Shown in pieces: positions 25,175 to 32,471 of a stretch of 32,471 nucleotides of DNA; position 1 is the stretch's first letter; each line of letters begins with the position of its first letter. The stretch is from contig CAMWNB010000027.1 of the NCBI GenBank assembly GCA_947175495.1, positions 1-32,471 on the forward strand, given 5' to 3'. A program made the translations under genes and the position numbers. This DNA comes from an uncultured Porphyromonadaceae bacterium. Its GTDB lineage: Bacteria; Bacteroidota; Bacteroidia; Bacteroidales; Muribaculaceae. The notes under the pieces were generated by a model, which saw nothing but the letters and a program-made list of their open reading frames with translations, was not told where the DNA came from and ran no database searches.

Positions 25175-26151
25175 TCGCCGGCTGCCTCCTTGCGGCCGAA
25201 GAGCGACTCCACGAAAGCGCGCTTGTCGAACACCTGAAGGTCGGTGATTTTCTCGCCGAGACCGATGTACTTGACGGGGATGCGGAACATGTCGCTGATG
25301 CCTATGACTACGCCGCCCTTGGCGGTGCCGTCGAGCTTGGTGATGGCCAGGTCGGTGACCTGTGTGGCAGCCGAGAACTGGCGTGCCTGCTCGAATGCGT
25401 TCTGACCGGTGGAGCCGTCAAGCACGAGCAACACTTCGTGGGGGGCGCCGGGAACTACGCGTTCCATCACGCGCTTGATTTTCGACAGTTCGTCCATGAG
25501 GCCTTTTTTGTTGTGCAGACGTCCGGCGGTGTCAATGATGACTACGTCGCAACCCTGGGCCACGGCGCTGCTGAGCGTGTCGAACGCCACTGCGGCGGCA
25601 TCGCTGCCGAGCTGCTGCTTGACGATGGGCACATCGGCGCGACGCGCCCATTCGTCGAGCTGCTCGATGGCGGCAGCGCGGAAGGTGTCGGCAGCGCCGA
25701 GCATCACCTTGTGGCCTGCGGCTTTGTACTGATAGGCAAGTTTGCCGATGGTCGTGGTCTTACCCACACCGTTGACGCCCACCACCATGATGACGTAGGG
25801 GTGCTTGTCGGCGGGGATGGCGAAGTCGCGGAGCTCGGCGGTGCTGGCCTTGTTCTCTACGAGCAGAGAGGATATTTCCTCGCAGAGCATCTCGTTGAGT
25901 TCGTCCTCGCTGACGTATTTATCGCGCTGGGCGCGGGCCTGTATGCGGTCGATGATTTTGAGCGTGGTTTCGGCGCCTACGTCGCCGGTTATGAATATCT
26001 CCTCCAGTTCGTCAAGAAAATCGTCGTCGATGGTGCGACGTCCCACGAAGGCGCGTTTGAGTTTGCCAAAGAAGCCTTCTTTGGTTTTCTCGAGGCCCTG
26101 GTCGAGTGTTTCCTGTTTTTTCTTGCGGGAGAATAAGTCAAAAAATGCCAT
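25171..26151 (-). CDS. ftsY: Signal recognition particle receptor
   Basis: SRP receptor GTPase that brings ribosome-nascent chain complexes to the membrane for insertion of membrane proteins. At 326 residues it is a short FtsY, with a small charged N-terminal part (about 1-30) instead of the long acidic A domain of E. coli. The NG core shows GVNGVGKTTTIGKLA (G1), DTFRAAA, IIDTAGR (G3) and TKLDGTAKGG (G4). It heads a leftward operon of seven genes and has its own promoter at 26180-26210. It is commonly found next to rimO in Bacteroidetes. Confidence 0.96.
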   Translation of the reverse strand: MAFFDLFSRKKKQETLDQGLEKTKEGFFGKLKRAFVGRRTIDDDFLDELEEIFITGDVGAETTLKIIDRIQARAQRDKYVSEDELNEMLCEEISSLLVENKASTAELRDFAIPADKHPYVIMVVGVNGVGKTTTIGKLAYQYKAAGHKVMLGAADTFRAAAIEQLDEWARRADVPIVKQQLGSDAAAVAFDTLSSAVAQGCDVVIIDTAGRLHNKKGLMDELSKIKRVMERVVPGAPHEVLLVLDGSTGQNAFEQARQFSAATQVTDLAITKLDGTAKGGVVIGISDMFRIPVKYIGLGEKITDLQVFDKRAFVESLFGRKEAAGE

Positions 26152-26179
26152 ATAAATTCAGCTACGGTTTATTAGAGTG

Positions 26180-26210
26180 CAAAATTACACAATTTCCCTC
26201 GCGCACGCAA
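26180..26210 (-). promoter_or_regulatory. Promoter of the ftsY operon
   Basis: Minus-strand TTG (26210-26208), 20 bases, TAATTTTG (26187-26180), 28 bases before the ftsY ATG. A full consensus match. It likely drives all genes down to feoAB, because no other strong promoter or terminator was seen among them. Confidence 0.8.
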
Positions 26211-26384
26211 TAGCCCGCCCTACTATAATTTGAGTAATTTTTGCGATGAGAAACAATGAGAAACCGCACTACGCTGAACATTTAAAGCCCCTCTGCTCCG
26301 CATCAGCGGTGACTGCCAACAATGCTGAATGGTAATTTTGATTGTCGAAAAGAGTGCGGTGGTGGAGATGTGGGTATTTTTGCG

Positions 26385-26392
26385 TAATTTTG
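26385..26392 (+). promoter_or_regulatory. Candidate -7 box for hsdS
   Basis: TAATTTTG sits 22 bases before the hsdS ATG, the usual distance in this window. No TTG is found at the expected -33 position, so the promoter may be weak or activator-dependent. A second TAATTTTG at 26333-26340 is also without a -33 partner. Confidence 0.45.
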
Positions 26393-26414
26393 CGGGGTGA
26401 AATTCCGGTGAAAG

Positions 26415-27542
26415 ATGAAGCTGAAAAAGGTTGCGAAATATGTAACGGAGAAAATCAGTAGTGAAGCTATTGATTTGGAGTATTATGTGACAACCGATTC
26501 CTTGCTGCAGAATAAAGCCGGTAGAGAAATGGCAAGCAATCTTCCGCCCCGGCGCTGTCAACTCACCAGCTTCCGTAAAGGAGATATTCTTGTTTCCAAC
26601 ATACGCCCTTATCTTAAAAAGATATGGATGGCAGACGTTGACGGCGGATGTAATGCTGATGTTTTGGTGTTCAGGGCACGGAAAAATCATTCTCCTGATT
26701 TTGTGTATGCCATTTTATTGCAAGATGCCTTTTATGATTATGTGATGAAGGGCGCGAAAGGGAGCAAGATGCCTCGTGGCGATAAGGAGCAGATAATGAG
26801 GTATGAGATACCCGTGCGCAATCCGGCGGAAGAGAGCATCGGCAAGTTCGTTGTGGATATCATGGATAAAATCTCGGTTCTTGGCCGGATAAACTCCAAT
26901 TTAGAAGCAATGGCACGTCGGCTATATGATTATTGGTTTCTGCAGTGTGACTTCCCGGACAAGGACGGGAAGCCGTATAGGTCGAGCGGCGGCAGGATGG
27001 AGTGGAATGAAAAGCTTAAGCGTGATATTCCCGAAGGCTGGAGCGTGCTTCCGGTTGCATCAAGTATAAAAACAGGCAACGAAGATGCCAACTTTGCCAC
27101 TCCGGACGGTGCCTACCATTTCTTCACCTGTGCTCAGCAGACACTGCGTTGTGACGCGGAGGCTTTTCGCGGAAGTGCAATTTTAATTGCGGGCAACGGG
27201 GATTTTAATGTAAAACACTATACTGGAGCGTTCAACGCTTATCAACGGACTTATGTGCTGATTCCAGAGACAGAGTATTATGGATTGTCGTATTTCGCTT
27301 CAATGGATAAAATCAGCTCGTTTAAATCGGGGTCAAGCGGTTCGATAATAAAATACATTACTAAAAAAGATATTGAAAGTATCTTAATAGCCGTTCCTCC
27401 CTCATCGGATACTTTTTCATACGGCATCATAAACGAGTGTATTTTTGAATGCGAGAAGAACTCGATTCAGATAGAAGCATTGCAGAGACTGCGTGACAAT
27501 CTGTTGCCTTTGCTGATGAACGGGCAGATAACTATTTGTTGA
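26415..27542 (+). CDS. hsdS: Type I restriction-modification specificity subunit
   Basis: The DNA-recognition subunit of a type I system, 375 residues. It has two target-recognition domains (about 1-140 and 210-345), a central conserved spacer (about 145-205) with NSNLEAMARRLYDYWF and RDIPEGW, and a distal conserved helix ending LRDNLLPLLMNGQI. Each recognition domain should read one half of a split target site. The gene is slightly shorter than many HsdS proteins but looks complete. Its orientation is opposite to hsdM and hsdR, and its last 11 bases overlap the end of hsdM. The segment is clearly more AT-rich than ftsY and rimO to the left (25 G/C in the 60 bases from 26461 against 47 of 60 from 24781), suggesting acquisition. 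The target sequence cannot be predicted here. Confidence 0.92.
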   Translation: MKLKKVAKYVTEKISSEAIDLEYYVTTDSLLQNKAGREMASNLPPRRCQLTSFRKGDILVSNIRPYLKKIWMADVDGGCNADVLVFRARKNHSPDFVYAILLQDAFYDYVMKGAKGSKMPRGDKEQIMRYEIPVRNPAEESIGKFVVDIMDKISVLGRINSNLEAMARRLYDYWFLQCDFPDKDGKPYRSSGGRMEWNEKLKRDIPEGWSVLPVASSIKTGNEDANFATPDGAYHFFTCAQQTLRCDAEAFRGSAILIAGNGDFNVKHYTGAFNAYQRTYVLIPETEYYGLSYFASMDKISSFKSGSSGSIIKYITKKDIESILIAVPPSSDTFSYGIINECIFECEKNSIQIEALQRLRDNLLPLLMNGQITIC

Positions 27543-29172
27543 ATTTCATGGCTTTTAACTCGGACATAATCTCTTTTTCGAGGCGGTGGCTTTCGGCAAA
27601 CATTGCAGAAAGTGTGCTGCGATATTCGGCCATGCATTTGTTGAATTTCTCGGCAGTGATGTCGACGTATTCAATTTTGATGTCGAAGTATTGACCGGCA
27701 GACAGCGAATAGCCTTTTTCCCGGATTTCGTCGTAAGAAACGTTTACGGAAAAACCATCTTCGGCAATGCCGCCTCTGAATATGGAGACGATTTTTTCGA
27801 TGTCGGAATCTGTGAGGCGGTGCTTCTGTATACCGTCCTCTTTATAATCCTCGCCGAGTTTTGAGGCGTCGACGAGGATGACTTTGTCGCTTGAGTGCGA
27901 TTTGTCGAAGAACAGTACCGAGACATTTGTGCCGGTGTTGGCAAAAACATTGGACGGCATGGAAACTACGCCCCAAACTATCTGTCGGTCGACAATTTCT
28001 TTGAGAATCTTTTTTTCGATACCGGTCTTTGCGGTTATAAAACCGGTGGGAATGACTATGGCTCCTTTGCCGCCGGGCTTGATGGAATTGATGACGTGCT
28101 GGATGAAACATGTATATATGGCCATACTCTCCTTTTTTTTCGGCGGGACGCGCGGCACCCCACCCCAGAAGCGTGTGCCCTGTGCGGCTATGCGGTCGCG
28201 GGTGTCGGAAAAATCCATTTTGAATGGAGGGTTGGAAACAACGAAGTCGAACTGTCGCCAGCTTGTGCCATTTTCTGACTTATGATACGGCGAGACAAGC
28301 GTGTCGCCCTGTACGGCATGGTCGAGCGATGAGACCAGGCCGTTGAGCAACAGATTGAGCTTCAGCATTTTGTTGGAGCGCTGCGAGATGTCCTGGGCAA
28401 AAATTGTGGATCGGTCTTCTCCGATCTGATGCGCGAGAGCCATGAGGAGCGTGCCTGTGCCGGCCGAGGGGTCGTAGCAGGTGATGTCGTGCAGGTCGGG
28501 ATCGTCGCCGACGAGGAGGCGTGCCATAATTGTTGCGATGGCGTGTGGAGTGTAGTATTCGGCGTACTTGCCGCCACCTGCAGTGTTGTAGTCTTTGATG
28601 AGGTATTCAAAGATGGACGCGAAGAAATCGTAGGACTGGGCAAACGCTTCTTCAAACGAAAAATTGACAAGCTTGTCGACGAGTGCGCGGGCAAAGGGGG
28701 CTCGTTGCTCGGAGTCGGTCACAAAGTCGGTGAGTTTCTCGAAAAGAGGTATTTTGGTGCGGGCGGTTGTCTGTGTGGAGAATATGTCGATATTGCGGTG
28801 GGCAATATCAAGCATGGTGCTGTCGAAGATAAAGTCGAAATCGCCTTTGGCAGACTGATTCCAAAGATTGTCAATAAGGTGCTCCGGCATGAGTCTTGGC
28901 ACATCGGGCGAAATGAACATCAACAGGAGATTGCGTTCCGTTTCAGACAAATCGCGGTAGGCTGCGGACCAGTTTTCGGCGCTGCGTATCTTGTCGGAAA
29001 CGGGCGAAGCGGACTGCTTCAGCTCGTAGCCAAACTTGTCGTTAAGAAATTTGTACAGAAAAACCTGAGTTATAATCTTATATTCGTTGCCGTCGTTGCC
29101 CATGCCGAAAGACTGGCAAGTGGCCTTTAGTTCGTCAATGAGGCGTATGGTCTTTTCTTTAATTGTCGTCAT
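27532..29172 (-). CDS. hsdM: Type I restriction-modification DNA methyltransferase subunit
   Basis: N6-adenine methyltransferase subunit, 546 residues, which with HsdS marks the host target sites. The N-terminal helical HsdM domain (about 5-150) precedes the methyltransferase fold with the SAM-binding motif DPSAGTG (234-240) and the catalytic NPPF (314-317). Its start overlaps the hsdR stop by four bases, so the two are coupled in one transcript. A run of eight A residues on the coding strand (28140-28133) falls at VPPKKKES, about residue 345, and could allow slippage. The 3' end overlaps hsdS on the other strand. Confidence 0.95.
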   Translation of the reverse strand: MTTIKEKTIRLIDELKATCQSFGMGNDGNEYKIITQVFLYKFLNDKFGYELKQSASPVSDKIRSAENWSAAYRDLSETERNLLLMFISPDVPRLMPEHLIDNLWNQSAKGDFDFIFDSTMLDIAHRNIDIFSTQTTARTKIPLFEKLTDFVTDSEQRAPFARALVDKLVNFSFEEAFAQSYDFFASIFEYLIKDYNTAGGGKYAEYYTPHAIATIMARLLVGDDPDLHDITCYDPSAGTGTLLMALAHQIGEDRSTIFAQDISQRSNKMLKLNLLLNGLVSSLDHAVQGDTLVSPYHKSENGTSWRQFDFVVSNPPFKMDFSDTRDRIAAQGTRFWGGVPRVPPKKKESMAIYTCFIQHVINSIKPGGKGAIVIPTGFITAKTGIEKKILKEIVDRQIVWGVVSMPSNVFANTGTNVSVLFFDKSHSSDKVILVDASKLGEDYKEDGIQKHRLTDSDIEKIVSIFRGGIAEDGFSVNVSYDEIREKGYSLSAGQYFDIKIEYVDITAEKFNKCMAEYRSTLSAMFAESHRLEKEIMSELKAMKFNK

Positions 29173-32100
29173 AAAGCCATTGAATAAGTGGCGTTATATT
29201 GGTTGAGGTACTGACGGGAGATCCGTTGCTCCAGAAATTGATAGTCTTCAAGAGCGGGTTGGCCTATCCGGGGAACGTTGGATAGAGCCAATGCAATAAG
29301 CTGGGACACTGTGGCGCTGAAATACGCATCCTTTTTGAGAATGTCGCTACGGTCGTAGACCTTGCGGTCGATGGTTGCTTTAATTGCCATGAGCATGTCG
29401 ACTATGTCTTCATCGAAGGAGGAAATGAGAGGTTCGCGATTTTGCTGCTTGCGGAGACGATTTTCTTCGCGGATGCGTTTGTGGACACGAGCAAATTTCT
29501 CATCGCCATTGTAGCGGCGCAGGATTGCATCATTTGCTCTGCGAAGCTCATTTAGACGCTTAATGATATCGTCGAGAGCCGCGGCCTCTTCGTTGAATTT
29601 CGCAACACTGTCGATGACGAATCCGCGTTCTTTGAAGCGCATGGCCAAAGCTTCGCGCAAAGTGATGAACGCAGGGTCGTCCGGGTCGATATTTTCGAGT
29701 ATCAGCGAGAACGCCCGATGCAAACGGTCGTTAAGTTCTTCCGGGCCTCCAACGATTCTCAGTTCCTCTTCCCCGATTTTCGAGAAGGTGAACCTGATGT
29801 CAAGCATCGCTTCGTTGATGAGCAGTCTGGTGACATCGGAAAGCATGAATGCTTCCTTGCGGTTGAGATTGTCAATGGCGTTGTTGACTTCCGATAACAT
29901 CGCGGGAAGTTTCGGGATGTCGAGTCTTGCAAATTGGGCTTTTAGTTCGTCATCACCAAACGTGCGCACCATATTTATGCAGTCCCTTACCGTTTCGAGA
30001 GCGCGCCGGAGGTGAAGAAGGTCATTTTTGCACTCAAGCATCGATATCGCAGAGCTGAAAGCCTCCGCGTCGTCTATAGGATACTCGAATAGCGTCTGCC
30101 TTGCATCTTTCAACTTGTGCATAATCTCGTCGGGGCTGGCGAATATCTGTGTGTAGGTGTCGGTCTCGTTGCCTTCGCCTGTCAGCCCGGTGTCGTTGAA
30201 TCGGTTGAGCTCTCTGAGGTATGCCTCGTTGGTGGCGTCGAAGTTTTGCTTGATGTCGGCAAAATCAATCACATATCCGTGGCGAATCTGTTTATAGGGA
30301 CGGTTAACTCTCGTGAGAGCCTGCAGGAGGTTATGGTCTTTTAGCTTTCGACCAAAATACAGACGCTTCAGGCGGGGAGCATCAAAGCCGGTGAGGAGCA
30401 TGTTGTAGACAATGAGAATGTCGACAGTCATGTTCTTCTTGAAATCGGAGATGGTGGCTTTAACTGAATCTTTGTCCTGGCTGTGTAAAATAAGTGCGGC
30501 CTTGAAAGAAGACTTCTCGGATGCAGTCTGATTGAGCTCGGCCTGTATGGTGTCGAAATGATTGAACAGCGCCTTAGCTTGATCGCCGGTCTCGCAAATC
30601 ACCATGCCTCCCAGCGTCGGATCACCCTGCAGCAGACGAAACTTTTTCAAGTCGTTGATTATAAAGCGCAGTAATTCGTTGACATAGTTTGGATGCTTTA
30701 TGATCTCAGCCTTGGTGACCTCGCGCTTTCGCACCAATTCGTCGAGGGGCGCTTTGCGTGCGGGCTTGGGTTGGTTTGCTTCGACCAGAGCCTGTATGCT
30801 GTCGTATGTCTCGTTGAGGCGTGCTTTGTATGATGTTTCGATGTCCTCACGAATAATCTTCAGCGTATATCCATCAGAAATGGAGCGATCGTAGTAGTAG
30901 GTGTGGAGATACGAGCCAAATATTTTGCACGACGAGCGTTCTTCTCCAAGAAGCGGAGTGCCTGTGAGTGCTATTTTTATGGAATTAACATCGGCTTCGA
31001 ACAGATTGGCGAGAAAGCAGCCGCCCGGTCTGTAGCTGCGATGGGCCTCGTCGAGGATGAATACACGCTGCAGATTGGTTGCATATGCAGGTATCTGAAG
31101 TCGTTCTTTATCTTCGGTAAATCGCTGAATATTGACAACGGTAATCTCGGGCTCGCCGGCGCAGCCTTCCAATGCCTGTACGTTGCGGAAGTGCTGCATC
31201 AATTCCCTTTTGGAGTTGGCCGTGGCGACTTTCAGGCCTCGGGCCTCAAATTCTTGAGTTGCCTGCTCGAGAAGGTCGAGACGGTCGACGATGAAATAGA
31301 ATTTGGCTACGATATTCCGAGATGCGTAAAAGTCGGACAGGATGGAGGTGAGATAATACGACAGAGCCGTCTTTCCGCTGCCTTGCGTGTGCCACAATAT
31401 GCCGGACTTTATTCCCTGTCCGAGTTTCAGCCGGATGGCTAAAACACCGAAAAACTGCTGATATCGCATGATGTGCTTTTGGCTGACGGATTCAATCTTG
31501 CCGTCGACGACCCGCTCGCTGTCGACATATGCGATGCCGTATTTGAGCAAGAAAAGCAGGCGCGCGGGACTGCACATGGAAGTGATGATGCGGTTGGTCG
31601 GAGTGTTGATGCCTTTGTTGCGCTTGTATTCCGGCATGGAGTATATCATCTGCACGTTGAAATCGGACAAGATTTTCTCCTCTGTCTGTGGATTGATGTC
31701 GCGATAAGGATATGAACTGTGGAATGGCGCAATATCCTCGTTGCGCGGGTTTTCTTCCCGAAAACAGTTGAACGGAGCTTCCGAACGGGCGCCGGTGCAA
31801 TAGAAGGCGCCTTGCACGGGAACGATGCCTCCAAGAGTGTCGTACTCCATGTTGTTGGAGAAAATCATCAATTGTGTTACATTGATGAAACGCCGAAATC
31901 TTTTATTCGGGAAACGCTGCCGGCTCATCCGCGTGGCTTCGGCTACGATGCCGCCGTGGTTGTTGGGTTTCTTTACTTCGATAAAGACCAAGGGCAAACC
32001 ATTGACAAATAACGTGATGTCCGGGCGAAATTCGTCCTGTCCGTTTTTGTAAGTAAACTCGGCAGTGAAGTGATAGACATTGTTGGATGGATTGCTGAAA

Positions 32101-32393
32101 TCAATCAGCCTATAGGGAGATGTTGATTTCAATCTGTTGTAAAAGGTTTTTCCTAAATCGTCGTAATCAAGTTCTTGCTTGATAGTCGAAAATAGCCTGT
32201 CAAACTCTTTTTCTTTGCCAGGATTAAACGCATTGAATTGCGTGCGGAATACGTCCATCAGTATGTTCGTGTCCGGGTCGTAGACAGTTCCGGCCATATC
32301 TTCCGATATTTTACCGAAATAGTCGTAGCCAAGTGTAGTAAGGTGTACGAGCGCCGGTATTTGAACGCGTGTAAGTTCGTTAAATCCTTTCAT
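29169..32393 (-). CDS. hsdR: Type I restriction endonuclease, DNA-translocating subunit
   Basis: Motor and nuclease subunit of 1074 residues. The N-terminal nuclease domain has the PD-(D/E)xK pattern, RPDITLFVNGLPLVFIEVKK (about 123-142). The superfamily 2 helicase motor carries Walker A in TQGSGKTA, the DEAH box in FILDEAHRSY, ALTGTP, and late motif QALTRVNRPY. A long C-terminal helical region should bind the HsdM2S core. The ATG at 32393 is chosen over a TTG start at 32423 because that codon lies in the -7 box (32421-32428). The gene is intact and complete inside the window. Confidence 0.95.
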   Translation of the reverse strand: MKGFNELTRVQIPALVHLTTLGYDYFGKISEDMAGTVYDPDTNILMDVFRTQFNAFNPGKEKEFDRLFSTIKQELDYDDLGKTFYNRLKSTSPYRLIDFSNPSNNVYHFTAEFTYKNGQDEFRPDITLFVNGLPLVFIEVKKPNNHGGIVAEATRMSRQRFPNKRFRRFINVTQLMIFSNNMEYDTLGGIVPVQGAFYCTGARSEAPFNCFREENPRNEDIAPFHSSYPYRDINPQTEEKILSDFNVQMIYSMPEYKRNKGINTPTNRIITSMCSPARLLFLLKYGIAYVDSERVVDGKIESVSQKHIMRYQQFFGVLAIRLKLGQGIKSGILWHTQGSGKTALSYYLTSILSDFYASRNIVAKFYFIVDRLDLLEQATQEFEARGLKVATANSKRELMQHFRNVQALEGCAGEPEITVVNIQRFTEDKERLQIPAYATNLQRVFILDEAHRSYRPGGCFLANLFEADVNSIKIALTGTPLLGEERSSCKIFGSYLHTYYYDRSISDGYTLKIIREDIETSYKARLNETYDSIQALVEANQPKPARKAPLDELVRKREVTKAEIIKHPNYVNELLRFIINDLKKFRLLQGDPTLGGMVICETGDQAKALFNHFDTIQAELNQTASEKSSFKAALILHSQDKDSVKATISDFKKNMTVDILIVYNMLLTGFDAPRLKRLYFGRKLKDHNLLQALTRVNRPYKQIRHGYVIDFADIKQNFDATNEAYLRELNRFNDTGLTGEGNETDTYTQIFASPDEIMHKLKDARQTLFEYPIDDAEAFSSAISMLECKNDLLHLRRALETVRDCINMVRTFGDDELKAQFARLDIPKLPAMLSEVNNAIDNLNRKEAFMLSDVTRLLINEAMLDIRFTFSKIGEEELRIVGGPEELNDRLHRAFSLILENIDPDDPAFITLREALAMRFKERGFVIDSVAKFNEEAAALDDIIKRLNELRRANDAILRRYNGDEKFARVHKRIREENRLRKQQNREPLISSFDEDIVDMLMAIKATIDRKVYDRSDILKKDAYFSATVSQLIALALSNVPRIGQPALEDYQFLEQRISRQYLNQYNATYSMAL

Positions 32394-32420
32394 AGAAGAA
32401 GAGTCGTTAAGTGGGAGATG

Positions 32421-32428
32421 CAAAGATA
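32421..32428 (-). promoter_or_regulatory. Candidate -7 box for hsdRM
   Basis: Minus-strand TATCTTTG, 27 bases before the hsdR ATG. No TTG lies at the right distance upstream, so only the -7 half is supported. The remaining bases to the window end (32429-32471) show nothing further. Confidence 0.45.
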
Positions 32429-32471
32429 GGAAAATATTTTGAGACGGGGGCGTGGGGTGAAGGGGTTTCTT

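Noticed and set aside
23726-25237. A 503-codon open frame antisense to rimO
   Set aside because: Shadow of rimO; the opposite strand carries all cluster-binding cysteines.
26223-26690. Open frame of 155 codons on the minus strand across the hsdS start
   Set aside because: It overlaps the hsdS start and the intergenic promoter region, has no recognisable motif, and hsdS is well supported.
26415-27542. Phase-variable hsdS shufflon
   Set aside because: Only one hsdS gene is present, with no partial hsdS copies, no long inverted repeats and no recombinase in the window. The reversed gene alone is not enough.
32394-32423. N-terminal extension of hsdR starting at a TTG codon
   Set aside because: The codon lies inside the -7 box TATCTTTG, so it would precede or coincide with the transcript start.

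Overview
The window looks like chromosomal DNA of a Bacteroidales bacterium, probably from the Muribaculaceae/Bacteroidaceae side of the order. The evidence is the promoter grammar: TTG, about 20 bases, then TAnnTTTG, found in front of the patatin, glycogen synthase, rprX, dCMP deaminase and ftsY genes. Shine-Dalgarno sites are mostly absent, leaders are very short, and several gene types are typical of the phylum (RprX/RprY-like two-component pair, FeoA-FeoB fusion, GT3-type glycogen synthase beside a short alpha-glucan phosphorylase). The family-level placement is inference.

Layout. 1-525 is non-coding, with an imperfect palindrome and a 16-base tandem repeat. 575-10706 is a plus-strand block: patatin-like phospholipase, cytoplasmic GH13 alpha-amylase, prs, dnaG, glycogen synthase and glycogen phosphorylase. 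Two strong hairpins at 10723-10805 separate it from the converging minus-strand genes. From 10826 to 13521 there is a small membrane ORF, rprY and rprX with a clear promoter. From 13589 to 16377 a minus-strand group encodes 5-formyltetrahydrofolate cyclo-ligase, an S41 processing protease and dCMP deaminase. Its promoter lies in a near-perfect 33-base repeat present twice. From 16395 to 26210 seven tightly packed minus-strand genes, most with overlapping ends, probably form one operon: ftsY, rimO, an isochorismate synthase-like gene, two SGNH hydrolases, an MBOAT O-acyltransferase and feoAB. From 26385 to the right end lies a complete type I restriction-modification locus that is more AT-rich than its left neighbours; hsdR and hsdM run leftward while hsdS runs rightward and collides tail-to-tail with hsdM.

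How the genes work together. The amylase, synthase and phosphorylase make a glycogen turnover set, interrupted by prs and dnaG; no branching enzyme or ADP-glucose pyrophosphorylase is in the window. MBOAT plus two SGNH proteins look like an export-and-transfer machine for O-acylating a cell-envelope polymer, co-transcribed with SRP receptor, ribosome-modification and ferrous-iron uptake genes. The restriction locus is a defence module and the clearest accessory segment.

No single system here is convincingly new. The observations most worth a second look are the duplicated promoter-bearing repeat at 16276-16379, the inverted hsdS, the O-acylation cassette and the strong hairpin in front of dnaG. 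No tRNA, rRNA, CRISPR array, transposase or integrase was seen.
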